Assembly: GCA_013349595.1 (NCBI GenBank)
Contig: DUZI01000271.1
Location: 1 to 5,346 of the forward strand
Length of the DNA stretch: 5,346 bases
Source: Nitrospirota bacterium
Lineage (GTDB): Bacteria > Nitrospirota > Thermodesulfovibrionia > Thermodesulfovibrionales > Dissulfurispiraceae
Direction: 5' to 3'
How positions within the stretch are numbered: position 1 is the stretch's first letter; each line of letters opens with the position of its first letter. Positions 1 through 5,346 of this stretch are shown piece by piece. A program made the position numbers and the translations under genes. A model generated the notes under the pieces. That model did no database searches and was not told where the DNA came from. It was given only the letters and a program-made list of their open reading frames with translations.

Positions 1-39
1 TGTTTTAAATGTATAAATCAAAAATTATAAATAAAATTT

Positions 40-86
40 GTCGATTATAAAAATCCTGAAACAGCCCTTCCTAAGCACTATTTTTG
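40..86. repeat. Intergenic repeat, copy 1
   Basis: This stretch matches 5182-5227 in direct orientation. By hand alignment about 41 of 47 columns are identical, with five substitutions and one single-base gap. The shared core includes TCGATTATAAAAAT and GAAACAGCCCTTCCTA. The copy sits in the non-coding DNA upstream of pilT, ending 12 bases before the candidate -35 hexamer. Read on the minus strand it contains TATAAT (49-44), but no good -35 hexamer is placed before it. The flanking bases 1-39 are almost pure A/T with stops in every frame and show no gene. I do not recognise the family. If it is the right arm of an element like the one at 5072-5227, its left arm lies outside the window. Confidence 0.75.
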
Positions 87-98
87 GGGAGATAGAGG

Positions 99-127
99 TT
101 GACAAAAACTTACTTATATGATTTCAT
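99..127 (+). promoter_or_regulatory. Candidate sigma-70-type promoter for pilT-radA
   Basis: A perfect TTGACA hexamer lies at 99-104, about 60 bases before the pilT start. The -10 is poorly defined: a 17-base spacer gives only TTTCAT (122-127), while the better TATGAT (117-122) is just 12 bases from the -35. The -35 match and its position favour a promoter here, but the exact -10 cannot be assigned by eye. No sigma-54 (TGGC-N-TGC type) element was seen. Confidence 0.3.
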
Positions 128-148
128 TGATGTCAAAGAATTTAACCT

Positions 149-155
149 AAGGAGG
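149..155 (+). promoter_or_regulatory. Strong ribosome binding site of pilT
   Basis: AAGGAGG lies eight bases before the ATG at 164. This is close to a perfect Shine-Dalgarno sequence at good spacing and fixes the pilT start. The downstream genes radA and thpR have much weaker sites, as expected if they rely on translational coupling. Confidence 0.85.
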
Positions 156-163
156 AAGTCTAA

Positions 164-1237
164 ATGGCAAAAATTGATGCTTTTTTTAAGCTAATGGCTG
201 AACAAGATGCTTCAGACTTACACCTTGCTGCTGGCTCCCAACCAGTCTTGAGGATTAGAGGTGAGATGGAGAGGGTAGAATATAAACCCTTTGAAGATGA
301 TGAGTTAAGAGCATTGCTTTATGAAATTGCACCAGAAGATAAAATCAAGGTCTTTGAGGAGACTGGTGATGTTGACTTTGGTTACGAAATACCAGGACTT
401 GCAAGATATAGGGCAAACTTTTTTAGACAAAAAAGGGGCGTAGCTGCAGTATTTAGGCAGATTCCAAGTAAAGTGCTTACAGTAGAAGAACTTGGATTGC
501 CTGAGATTTGTAAAAAGTTTGCCATGCTTCACAAAGGTCTTGTCCTTGTTACTGGTCCTACAGGAAGCGGTAAATCAACCACCCTTGCAGCAATAATTGA
601 CTATGCCAATAAGCATAGAAAGGATCACATAATCACAGTTGAAGATCCTATTGAATTTGTCCATCAAAGTCAAGGTTGTATAGTAAATCATCGTGAATTA
701 GGAACTCACACAAAATCATTTGCTGCAGCACTAAGGGGTGCCCTCCGTGAAGACCCAGATATTATCCTCGTTGGTGAAATGCGTGATTTGGAAACCATAC
801 AGTTAGCCCTTGAGGCTGCTGCTACAGGTCACCTTGTCTTTGGAACGTTACATACTACAAGCGCCCCTAAGACCGTTGATAGGGTGATAGATGTATTCCC
901 TGCAAATCAACAAGGACAAATAAGAACTACCTTATCTGAATCCTTAAAGGGCGTTATCGCTCAAAACTTATTTAAAAGGGCAGATAAAAAGGGACGCTGT
1001 GCAGCACTTGAAATACTCGTATGCACCTATGCAGTAGGAAATCTCATAAGAGAGGCAAAGACTCATCAATTACCTTCTGTAATGCAGACAGGAAAAAGAC
1101 TTGGTATGCAAACATTAGATGATGCTATTATGGATTTGCTCAAAAAAGGATGGATAAGCCCAGAAGATGCCTATGATAAGTCAATAGACAAACAAAAGTT
1201 TGTGCCATTTTTAAAAACACCTCCACCAGAGTTTTAA
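164..1237 (+). CDS. pilT: Type IV pilus retraction ATPase PilT
   Basis: This is a cytoplasmic hexameric ATPase of the secretion superfamily that depolymerises type IV pili, driving twitching motility and, in many species, DNA uptake. The 357 residues are typical of the family. An N-terminal PAS-like domain (about 1-100) carries the usual ASDLHL opening (16-21). The RecA-like core has Walker A GPTGSGKST (131-139), an Asp box VEDPIEF (159-165), Walker B ILVGEMRD (201-208, Glu205) and a His box with His223 and His230. The C-terminal motif AVGNLIRE (290-297) corresponds to the PilT-type AIRNLIRE, which favours PilT over PilB or PilU. The third position is Gly rather than Arg, probably a lineage variant. 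The start follows a strong AAGGAGG. radA begins three bases after the stop, so the two are probably co-transcribed. No other pilus genes are in the window. The gene appears intact. Confidence 0.96.
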   Translation: MAKIDAFFKLMAEQDASDLHLAAGSQPVLRIRGEMERVEYKPFEDDELRALLYEIAPEDKIKVFEETGDVDFGYEIPGLARYRANFFRQKRGVAAVFRQIPSKVLTVEELGLPEICKKFAMLHKGLVLVTGPTGSGKSTTLAAIIDYANKHRKDHIITVEDPIEFVHQSQGCIVNHRELGTHTKSFAAALRGALREDPDIILVGEMRDLETIQLALEAAATGHLVFGTLHTTSAPKTVDRVIDVFPANQQGQIRTTLSESLKGVIAQNLFKRADKKGRCAALEILVCTYAVGNLIREAKTHQLPSVMQTGKRLGMQTLDDAIMDLLKKGWISPEDAYDKSIDKQKFVPFLKTPPPEF

Positions 1238-1240
1238 AGA

Positions 1241-2590
1241 ATGTCCAAAGAAAAAATCAGCTTTGTCTGTCAATCCTGTGGCTATAATTCACCGCGTTGG
1301 CTTGGCAAATGCCCTGAATGTTCTTCCTGGAATAGCCTTGCAGAAGAGAGACAGGTTAGTCAAAAACTTGTCTCTTTTAGTATCTCTGAACCATTACTTC
1401 TAAATGAAATCAAAGAAGGACAAAAATCTCGTCTAACCACAGGGATAAGGGAATTGGATCGTGTACTCGGCGGTGGGGTCGTTTATGGGGCAGTAATACT
1501 ACTTGGTGGTGACCCTGGTATTGGTAAATCTACTTTGGTTATTCAGGCAATGAACAACCTTTCTAAACAATATGGCTCTGTCCTTTATGTATCAGGGGAA
1601 GAGTCTCCTGAACAGATTAAATTAAGGGCAAGCAGATTAAACATTTCATCTGACAGAATTATTGTCTTTTCAGAGACGAAGATTGAATCTATTATTAACC
1701 ATACACGAAAGATAAAGCCTAAGGCAGTAGTCATAGATTCCATTCAAACGGTCTATACTGAAGACATCCTTTCTGCACCTGGGTCAGTAGGGCAGATAAG
1801 GGAATCGGCATCTAAACTCATGTTTTTTGCAAAAAAAGAAGGCATACCTGTTTTTATCATCGGTCATGTTACAAAGGAAGGCGCAATAGCAGGGCCACGG
1901 GTGCTTGAGCATATTGTTGATACCGTTTTATATTTTGAAGGTGATTCAAGCCATAGCTACAGGATACTAAGGACAATGAAAAATCGCTTTGGCTCAACCA
2001 ATGAGATAGGTCTCTTTGAGATGACAGATGAGGGACTGAGAGAGGTTGAGAATCCATCGGAGATATTAATTGCCGAAAGACCTTCAGATGCCTCTGGTTC
2101 GGCAGTTATTCCAAGCATTAGAGGGACAAGGCCAATATTAGTAGAGATACAAGCCCTTGTGTCACCAACCCCCTTTGGTATTCCAAGAAGGACAACTATG
2201 GGAATCGATCCAAATAGGACAGGCATACTTGTAGCTGTACTTGAAAAAAAGGCTGGTTTACAGTTATCAGTGATGGATATTTTTGTAAATGTCGCAGGTG
2301 GCTTAAAAATACCTGAACCTGCCTCAGACCTTGGACTTATATCAGCCATTGTAAGCTCTTTCAGAGACACACCGTTGGAGAAAGAGGCAGTTTTTTTTGG
2401 TGAGATAGGGCTCTCTGGTGAGGTAAGGGCTGTATCACAGGCAGAGGCAAGGATAAAAGAATCGGTTAAGGTAGGTTTCAAAAAGGCTTATATTCCTATG
2501 AGTAATAGGGATAGGTTAAAAAATGATGAAGGGCTTGAGATTGTAGGTATAAGGAAGATTAATGAATTACTTGAGATTATATCAATTTAG
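1241..2590 (+). CDS. radA: DNA repair protein / branch-migration helicase RadA (Sms)
   Basis: RadA is a cytoplasmic RecA-related ATPase that extends and processes recombination intermediates (branch migration) in DNA repair and, in some species, natural transformation. All expected parts are present in the 449 residues. There is an N-terminal zinc finger with Cys10, Cys13, Cys24 and Cys27. The RecA-like core has Walker A GDPGIGKST (90-98) and Walker B VVIDS (163-167). The RadA-specific KNRFG motif is at 247-251. A C-terminal Lon-like domain follows (about 280-449, with GEIGLSGEVR at 387-396). This domain is a structural relative of Lon and is not expected to be proteolytic. The length is normal for the family. 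The start is three bases after the pilT stop with no clear Shine-Dalgarno, suggesting translational coupling. Its last 29 bases overlap the next gene. It appears intact. Confidence 0.97.
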   Translation: MSKEKISFVCQSCGYNSPRWLGKCPECSSWNSLAEERQVSQKLVSFSISEPLLLNEIKEGQKSRLTTGIRELDRVLGGGVVYGAVILLGGDPGIGKSTLVIQAMNNLSKQYGSVLYVSGEESPEQIKLRASRLNISSDRIIVFSETKIESIINHTRKIKPKAVVIDSIQTVYTEDILSAPGSVGQIRESASKLMFFAKKEGIPVFIIGHVTKEGAIAGPRVLEHIVDTVLYFEGDSSHSYRILRTMKNRFGSTNEIGLFEMTDEGLREVENPSEILIAERPSDASGSAVIPSIRGTRPILVEIQALVSPTPFGIPRRTTMGIDPNRTGILVAVLEKKAGLQLSVMDIFVNVAGGLKIPEPASDLGLISAIVSSFRDTPLEKEAVFFGEIGLSGEVRAVSQAEARIKESVKVGFKKAYIPMSNRDRLKNDEGLEIVGIRKINELLEIISI

Positions 2591-3221
2591 TCTCTTGTTG
2601 ATAATTATTTCACCACTCATCTTTGGATGTTCAAAACATACAACACCTATTCAATTACAATCCCATGATTATAATTTAAAAATGCTCATTGATGATTTAA
2701 GGTCTATAAATTCAATTGAGGCAGTCCTCGAGGTTTCTTATGAAAAAGATGACACATCTTTAGGGGGCGATATGTATATTAAGGCTGATAAAAATAATAT
2801 GATTGTAAGGGTTTACTATATGGGATTTCTTGCAGGAGAGATTGTTGAAGAAAATGGAACTATCAAGAGCAAGGTTAAGATGAGTAAAAAAAGGGCTGAA
2901 TTTCTCATCACATCACTTAGAAAGAGTATATTCTGGTGGAATTTTGACTTTGATGAGATAATTGATTTTCAGGAGAGATACCTTTTGAAATCAGAAGGCA
3001 GAGAGGTAGTCATTGATAAGAAAAAGATGTTGCCAATCAGTCAAAGGATAACCAATGATGATGGTGATGCCATAGATATTAACTATTCTGAACCATTACC
3101 TATTGAACCTGAAAAGGAATCGCTCAAACCTACCGATTGGTATCAATCGGTGGTACAGATTGAATATCAAAAATTCAGGGTGAATTCAAAGATAACCTCT
3201 CTTAAAGTATTAAGGGATTGA
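2562..3221 (+). CDS. Predicted lipoprotein of unknown function
   Basis: The product is a 219-residue protein with a classic lipoprotein signal: a short N-terminus (MNYLRLYQ), a hydrophobic stretch (about 9-22) and a lipobox IFGC with Cys23 as the lipidated residue. Residue +2 is Ser rather than Asp, which under the E. coli rule would permit outer-membrane sorting. The mature part starts with an amphipathic segment (DLRSINSIEAVLEV, 45-58), followed by alternating strands (about 65-115). This layout is loosely reminiscent of LolA/LolB-type or DUF4292-type periplasmic folds. That is an impression only, and I do not recognise a specific family. The start lies within the end of radA in another frame, preceded by AAGGAAG (2551-2557, four-base spacing). 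The signal peptide begins right at this ATG, supporting the choice. It is probably the last gene of the pilT-radA unit. Its end overlaps thpR tail to tail by 12 bases. Confidence 0.82.
   Translation: MNYLRLYQFSLLLIIISPLIFGCSKHTTPIQLQSHDYNLKMLIDDLRSINSIEAVLEVSYEKDDTSLGGDMYIKADKNNMIVRVYYMGFLAGEIVEENGTIKSKVKMSKKRAEFLITSLRKSIFWWNFDFDEIIDFQERYLLKSEGREVVIDKKKMLPISQRITNDDGDAIDINYSEPLPIEPEKESLKPTDWYQSVVQIEYQKFRVNSKITSLKVLRD
3130..3153 (-). terminator. Inverted repeat near the end of the lipoprotein gene; possible weak terminator for glgC-thpR
   Basis: ACCGATTG (3132-3139) and CAATCGGT (3144-3151) form a perfect 8-bp stem around a 4-base loop. One wobble pair and one more G-C pair extend it to about 10 bp. 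It is inside the lipoprotein coding sequence and 57 bases past the thpR stop on the minus strand. In that direction it is followed only by a short TTT and then mixed sequence, so it is not a textbook intrinsic terminator. On the plus strand no T-run follows at all. The hairpin itself is clear in the sequence; its role is inference. Confidence 0.3.
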
Positions 3222-3767
3222 TAGAGGGAATCTACCATATATACTGTAAATTGGTCCTTCTGGTTTTAGGAGACTTTTCATCAAAAGAACCTCTGTTACT
3301 GATAAAATTCCCCATTGTCGATGCTTTTCTTTCATAATCCTCTCAGTAAACTCTTGAGGCACATTATCTTTAATCCTTGCAATAGTTATATGTGGTGAAA
3401 AAGGCTTATCTTGTCTACCAATTCCAGAGGATAGACAGATCTCCTCAATTTGTTCGTGAATCTTGTGAAGTTGCTCTGACCTTTCTATGCCCAACCATAA
3501 AATTTTAGGTGTCTTTAAATTTGGGAAACAACCAGTTCCCTTTATAATTAACTCAAAGGTTTGGTGTTGTCTTATCAATTCCCCTAAAACACTTTTCAGT
3601 TCAAAGGCTTTGGACTCTGTTATTTCACCAAGAAATTTTATGGTTAGATGAATATTATGAATCTCTGTCCATCTTACTTGTGTTGAACATTTATTGATTG
3701 ATTTTACAAAGCCCTGGATTTCATCCCTGATTGTCTTATCAACATCTATTGCAATAAAGGCTCTCAC
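3210..3767 (-). CDS. thpR: RNA 2',3'-cyclic phosphodiesterase (2H family, ThpR/LigT)
   Basis: This is a small cytoplasmic 2H phosphoesterase. Family members hydrolyse RNA 2',3'-cyclic phosphate ends to 2'-phosphates, and some show 2'-5' RNA ligase activity in vitro. Both catalytic HxTx motifs are intact: HLTI (40-43) and HITI (126-129). The usual N-terminus MRAFIAID, the FLGE after the first motif, the CFPNLKTPKILWLGI stretch (80-94) and the length of 185 residues all fit. The start is a GTG whose first bases overlap the glgC stop (GTGA, 3764-3767). No ATG lies near it and the family N-terminus begins exactly here, so translation is probably coupled to glgC. Its stop lies 12 bases inside the convergent lipoprotein gene. 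The cellular substrate is not settled for most bacteria, and the pairing with glgC gives no clear clue. Confidence 0.93.
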   Translation of the reverse strand: MRAFIAIDVDKTIRDEIQGFVKSINKCSTQVRWTEIHNIHLTIKFLGEITESKAFELKSVLGELIRQHQTFELIIKGTGCFPNLKTPKILWLGIERSEQLHKIHEQIEEICLSSGIGRQDKPFSPHITIARIKDNVPQEFTERIMKEKHRQWGILSVTEVLLMKSLLKPEGPIYSIYGRFPLSIP

Positions 3768-5008
3768 CTAAAATTTTCCCTTGTAACAACAACAATTCCA
3801 GAATCAGTAACAGTAAAGCCCCTCTTTTTATCTTCTTGTAAATCATACCCAATTACAGTGCCTTCAGGTATTATTACATAGTCATCAATGATAGTCCTTT
3901 TTATCTTACAGTGTCTGCCTATCTCTACATTTTCAAAAACAATAGAGTCTTCAATCAAACAATAACTATTGATCCTGCTTGATGGACCAAGTATTGACCT
4001 CCTCACAGTGCCACCACTTGTTATACAACCGCCACAAACTAAAGAGTCAAGATTAACACCTCTCCTTGATTCATTATCAAAGACAGTCTTTGCAGGTGGA
4101 AGATTGCCTTGGTTTGTAAGTATAGGCCAATCGTAGTTATAAAGATTTAGACGAGGATTTACGCTTATCAAGTCCATATTTGCCTCATAGTAAGAATCAA
4201 TGGTCCCTACATCCATCCAATAACCCCTCTCTTGTGGTGTCATAGATGGGACAGTATTGTCAAAAAAATTATAGGCAAATACCCTTTTATCTTGTTCAAT
4301 CATCATTGGGATTATATGCTTTCCAAAATCTAAATCATAATAATATTTTTTCCCCTCTTTGAGCATTTCGATAAGAACTTTTTTTGAAAATATATAATTT
4401 CCCATAGAGGCAAAGCAGGTATCTCTGCCCGGTATATTTGGTGGTGTTTGAGGTTTTTCTACAAAGGTTTTTACCTTGAAGTCCTCATCAACAGAAAGTA
4501 TGCCAAATCTTTTTGCCTCCTCCTTTGAAACCTCAATTGAGGCAATGGTAATATCAGCCTTGTTCATCTTGTGATATATAAGCATTTGCGAAATATCCAT
4601 CTTGTAAATATGGTCTCCACCAAATATGGCTATTAACTCTGCACTTGAGGATTCAAGCAACTGAATATTTTGATAAATGGCATCTGCAGTACCAAGATAC
4701 CATTGTTCACCTGTCGTCCTTGTCTCTGGAGACAAAGTGTCAAAAAACTCATTCAAACCTGTCCACTTTGACCATGAAGCCTTGATGTGTTTATTAAGAG
4801 AATATGCTTGATATTGAGTTAATACATAGATTTTTCTTATGCCTGAATTGAAAACATTACTTAAGACAAAATCAATTATCTTATACTTCCCCCCAAAGGG
4901 TACAGCAGGTTTTGGTTTGTTTGCAGTTATTGGCTGAAGCCTCTCTCCCTTTCCACCTGCCATAATCATGGCAAGTGTGTTTTTGGCAATGTAGATACTT
5001 GCATACAT
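3764..5008 (-). CDS. glgC: Glucose-1-phosphate adenylyltransferase (ADP-glucose pyrophosphorylase)
   Basis: GlgC makes ADP-glucose from ATP and glucose 1-phosphate, the committed step of bacterial glycogen synthesis. With the ATG at 5008 the protein has 414 residues, normal for the family. The nucleotidyltransferase domain shows AGGKGERLQPIT (17-28), KPAVPFGGKY (33-42), GTADAIYQN (106-114), GGDHIYKMD (130-138, with the catalytic-type Asp), FVEKP (182-186, sugar-phosphate lysine) and YWMDVGTIDSYYEANMDL (263-280). The C-terminal left-handed beta helix (about 310-390) contains the typical SGGTVRRSILG. An in-frame TTG seven codons upstream (5029) is less likely as the start, because the Shine-Dalgarno AAGGAGG lies within those codons. 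thpR follows with a four-base overlap. No other glycogen genes are in the window. Allosteric properties cannot be judged from sequence alone. Confidence 0.97.
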   Translation of the reverse strand: MYASIYIAKNTLAMIMAGGKGERLQPITANKPKPAVPFGGKYKIIDFVLSNVFNSGIRKIYVLTQYQAYSLNKHIKASWSKWTGLNEFFDTLSPETRTTGEQWYLGTADAIYQNIQLLESSSAELIAIFGGDHIYKMDISQMLIYHKMNKADITIASIEVSKEEAKRFGILSVDEDFKVKTFVEKPQTPPNIPGRDTCFASMGNYIFSKKVLIEMLKEGKKYYYDLDFGKHIIPMMIEQDKRVFAYNFFDNTVPSMTPQERGYWMDVGTIDSYYEANMDLISVNPRLNLYNYDWPILTNQGNLPPAKTVFDNESRRGVNLDSLVCGGCITSGGTVRRSILGPSSRINSYCLIEDSIVFENVEIGRHCKIKRTIIDDYVIIPEGTVIGYDLQEDKKRGFTVTDSGIVVVTRENFR

Positions 5009-5018
5009 TTTTTTGATG

Positions 5019-5025
5019 CCTCCTT
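5019..5025 (-). promoter_or_regulatory. Ribosome binding site that sets the glgC start
   Basis: On the minus strand AAGGAGG lies ten bases before the ATG at 5008. It falls inside the extra codons that would be translated from the upstream TTG at 5029, which argues that the ATG is the true start. The TTG itself has no comparable site before it. Confidence 0.8.
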
Positions 5026-5071
5026 TCAATGATTTTTATCCCAAAATCAGCGATAAAACTGAGAACTTAAT

Positions 5072-5112
5072 AAAATCAAGTAGAAAGAGTTGGTGAGGAA
5101 TTTTTATACGAC
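5072..5112 (+). repeat. Diverged inverted copy of the intergenic repeat
   Basis: Read on the plus strand, GGAATTTTTATA followed by CGAC (5097-5112) matches the minus-strand reading of copy 2 (5199-5182) except for two missing bases. Weaker similarity continues outward: TAGAAAGAG (5081-5089) against TAGGAAGGG in copy 2, and AAAAT at both outer ends. Over the 33 aligned columns from AGAAAG to CGAC about 25 are identical. With copy 2 it makes an inverted pair around about 70 bases of A/T-rich sequence. The GGAATTTTTATA core is clear. The outer extension is weaker and could partly be chance in such A/T-rich DNA. Confidence 0.5.
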
Positions 5113-5181
5113 ACCTTATAAAAGAAATCTTGAAAAACTTTAGCAAAAGGCATTGCATTTTAAAGAATAAAACATGAAATC

Positions 5182-5227
5182 GTCGATTATAAAAATTCCG
5201 AAACAGCCCTTCCTATCGCTATTTTTG
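5182..5227. repeat. Intergenic repeat, copy 2
   Basis: This copy is in direct orientation with copy 1 at 40-86 (about 41 of 47 columns identical), and its inner half is inverted relative to 5097-5112. On the minus strand it reads towards glgC and contains TATAAT (5191-5186) without a recognisable -35. It overlaps the first base of the palindrome at 5227-5239. Substitutions and a one-base gap relative to copy 1 change the reading frame and create a TAG in copy 1, so the conserved unit is DNA or RNA rather than protein. Confidence 0.75.
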
Positions 5228-5346
5228 AGTTTATAACTCCCATTAAGTTTAACCGAGATCCAGCGATAAGGATAAGTCTCTTTCGTTCGTTTTGACAGTT
5301 CTAATGCTCCTTTCGCTACAGCCGCAAAACTCAACTACCACCCCAA

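Larger units (their letters stand above)
5030..5346. other. Gene-free intergenic region upstream of glgC
   Basis: This stretch of about 317 bases holds no convincing gene. It contains two inverted copies of the intergenic repeat (5072-5112 and 5182-5227), the perfect small palindrome GAGTT-TAT-AACTC (5227-5239), and a pair of GTTTTG/CAAAAC arms (5289-5294 and 5325-5330). For a glgC promoter on the minus strand, TATAAG (5120-5115) and TATAAA (5108-5103) are possible -10 hexamers. Neither has a good -35 at 16-18 bases, so no promoter is called. A 64-codon minus-strand open frame (5334-5140) begins with TTG directly after a stop, lacks a ribosome binding site and runs through the repeat. It is not accepted as a gene. 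Confidence 0.7.

Noticed and set aside
44..49. TATAAT on the minus strand inside both repeat copies as a promoter
   Set aside because: No -35-like hexamer lies 16-18 bases upstream in either copy. In copy 1 it would transcribe leftward, out of the window, with no visible gene.
40..86. Possible CRISPR repeat
   Set aside because: Only single, widely separated copies exist, with no regularly spaced array and no cas genes.
99..136. TTGACA (99-104) and TGTCAA (131-136) as a possible operator palindrome
   Set aside because: The arms are only six bases, 26 bases apart, and one is the candidate -35 hexamer. Chance is a sufficient explanation in this A/T-rich region.
387..396. Protein residues 387-396 of RadA (Lon-like domain) as a sign of protease activity
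   Set aside because: Note that these are residue numbers in RadA, not base positions. The domain is the standard RadA C-terminal fold, which is related to Lon but is not known to be proteolytic.
305..532. 75-codon open frame antisense to pilT
   Set aside because: It is inside intact pilT and has no family resemblance or start signal.
1957..2481. 174-codon open frame antisense to radA
   Set aside because: It is fully inside a strongly conserved radA coding region, has no recognisable domain and is best explained as a shadow of radA codon use. A smaller antisense frame at 1869-2057 is rejected for the same reason.
5140..5334. 64-codon open frame on the minus strand upstream of glgC
   Set aside because: It starts with TTG directly after a stop, has no ribosome binding site and runs through the repeat. 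The other repeat copy has a TAG and a frame shift at the matching place, so the protein is not conserved.

Overview
This is an AT-rich bacterial chromosomal window with tightly packed genes, probably from a Gram-negative (diderm) organism. It carries a type IV pilus retraction ATPase and a predicted lipoprotein. Arginine is often AGA/AGG, as in many Nitrospirota, Omnitrophota and deltaproteobacterial genomes. That taxonomic placement is an impression from gene style, not a demonstrated assignment.

Layout: positions 1-163 are non-coding and hold a repeat copy (40-86), a candidate promoter and a strong ribosome binding site. A plus-strand cluster follows: pilT (164-1237), radA three bases later (1241-2590), and a small predicted lipoprotein gene (2562-3221) whose start lies inside the end of radA. 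On the minus strand, converging on it, is a two-gene unit, glgC (5008-3764) then thpR (3767-3210). Its genes overlap by four bases (GTGA), and thpR overlaps the lipoprotein gene tail to tail by 12 bases. Positions 5009-5346 are non-coding and contain a second copy of the repeat, a diverged inverted copy of it, and a low-complexity, ORF-like stretch that does not look like a real gene.

How the genes fit together: PilT powers pilus retraction, which in many bacteria also drives DNA uptake. RadA is a branch-migration helicase used in recombination, including natural transformation in some species. Their operon-like arrangement is therefore suggestive but proves nothing. GlgC makes ADP-glucose for glycogen synthesis. 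ThpR is a 2H-family RNA phosphodiesterase whose co-transcription with glgC has no obvious metabolic logic.

The five protein genes are intact. Four belong to well-known families and I see no novel multi-gene system. The least explained material is the intergenic repeat family at both ends of the window. At the right end it forms an inverted pair, about 156 bp across, that resembles a small non-autonomous mobile element or a degenerate hairpin repeat.
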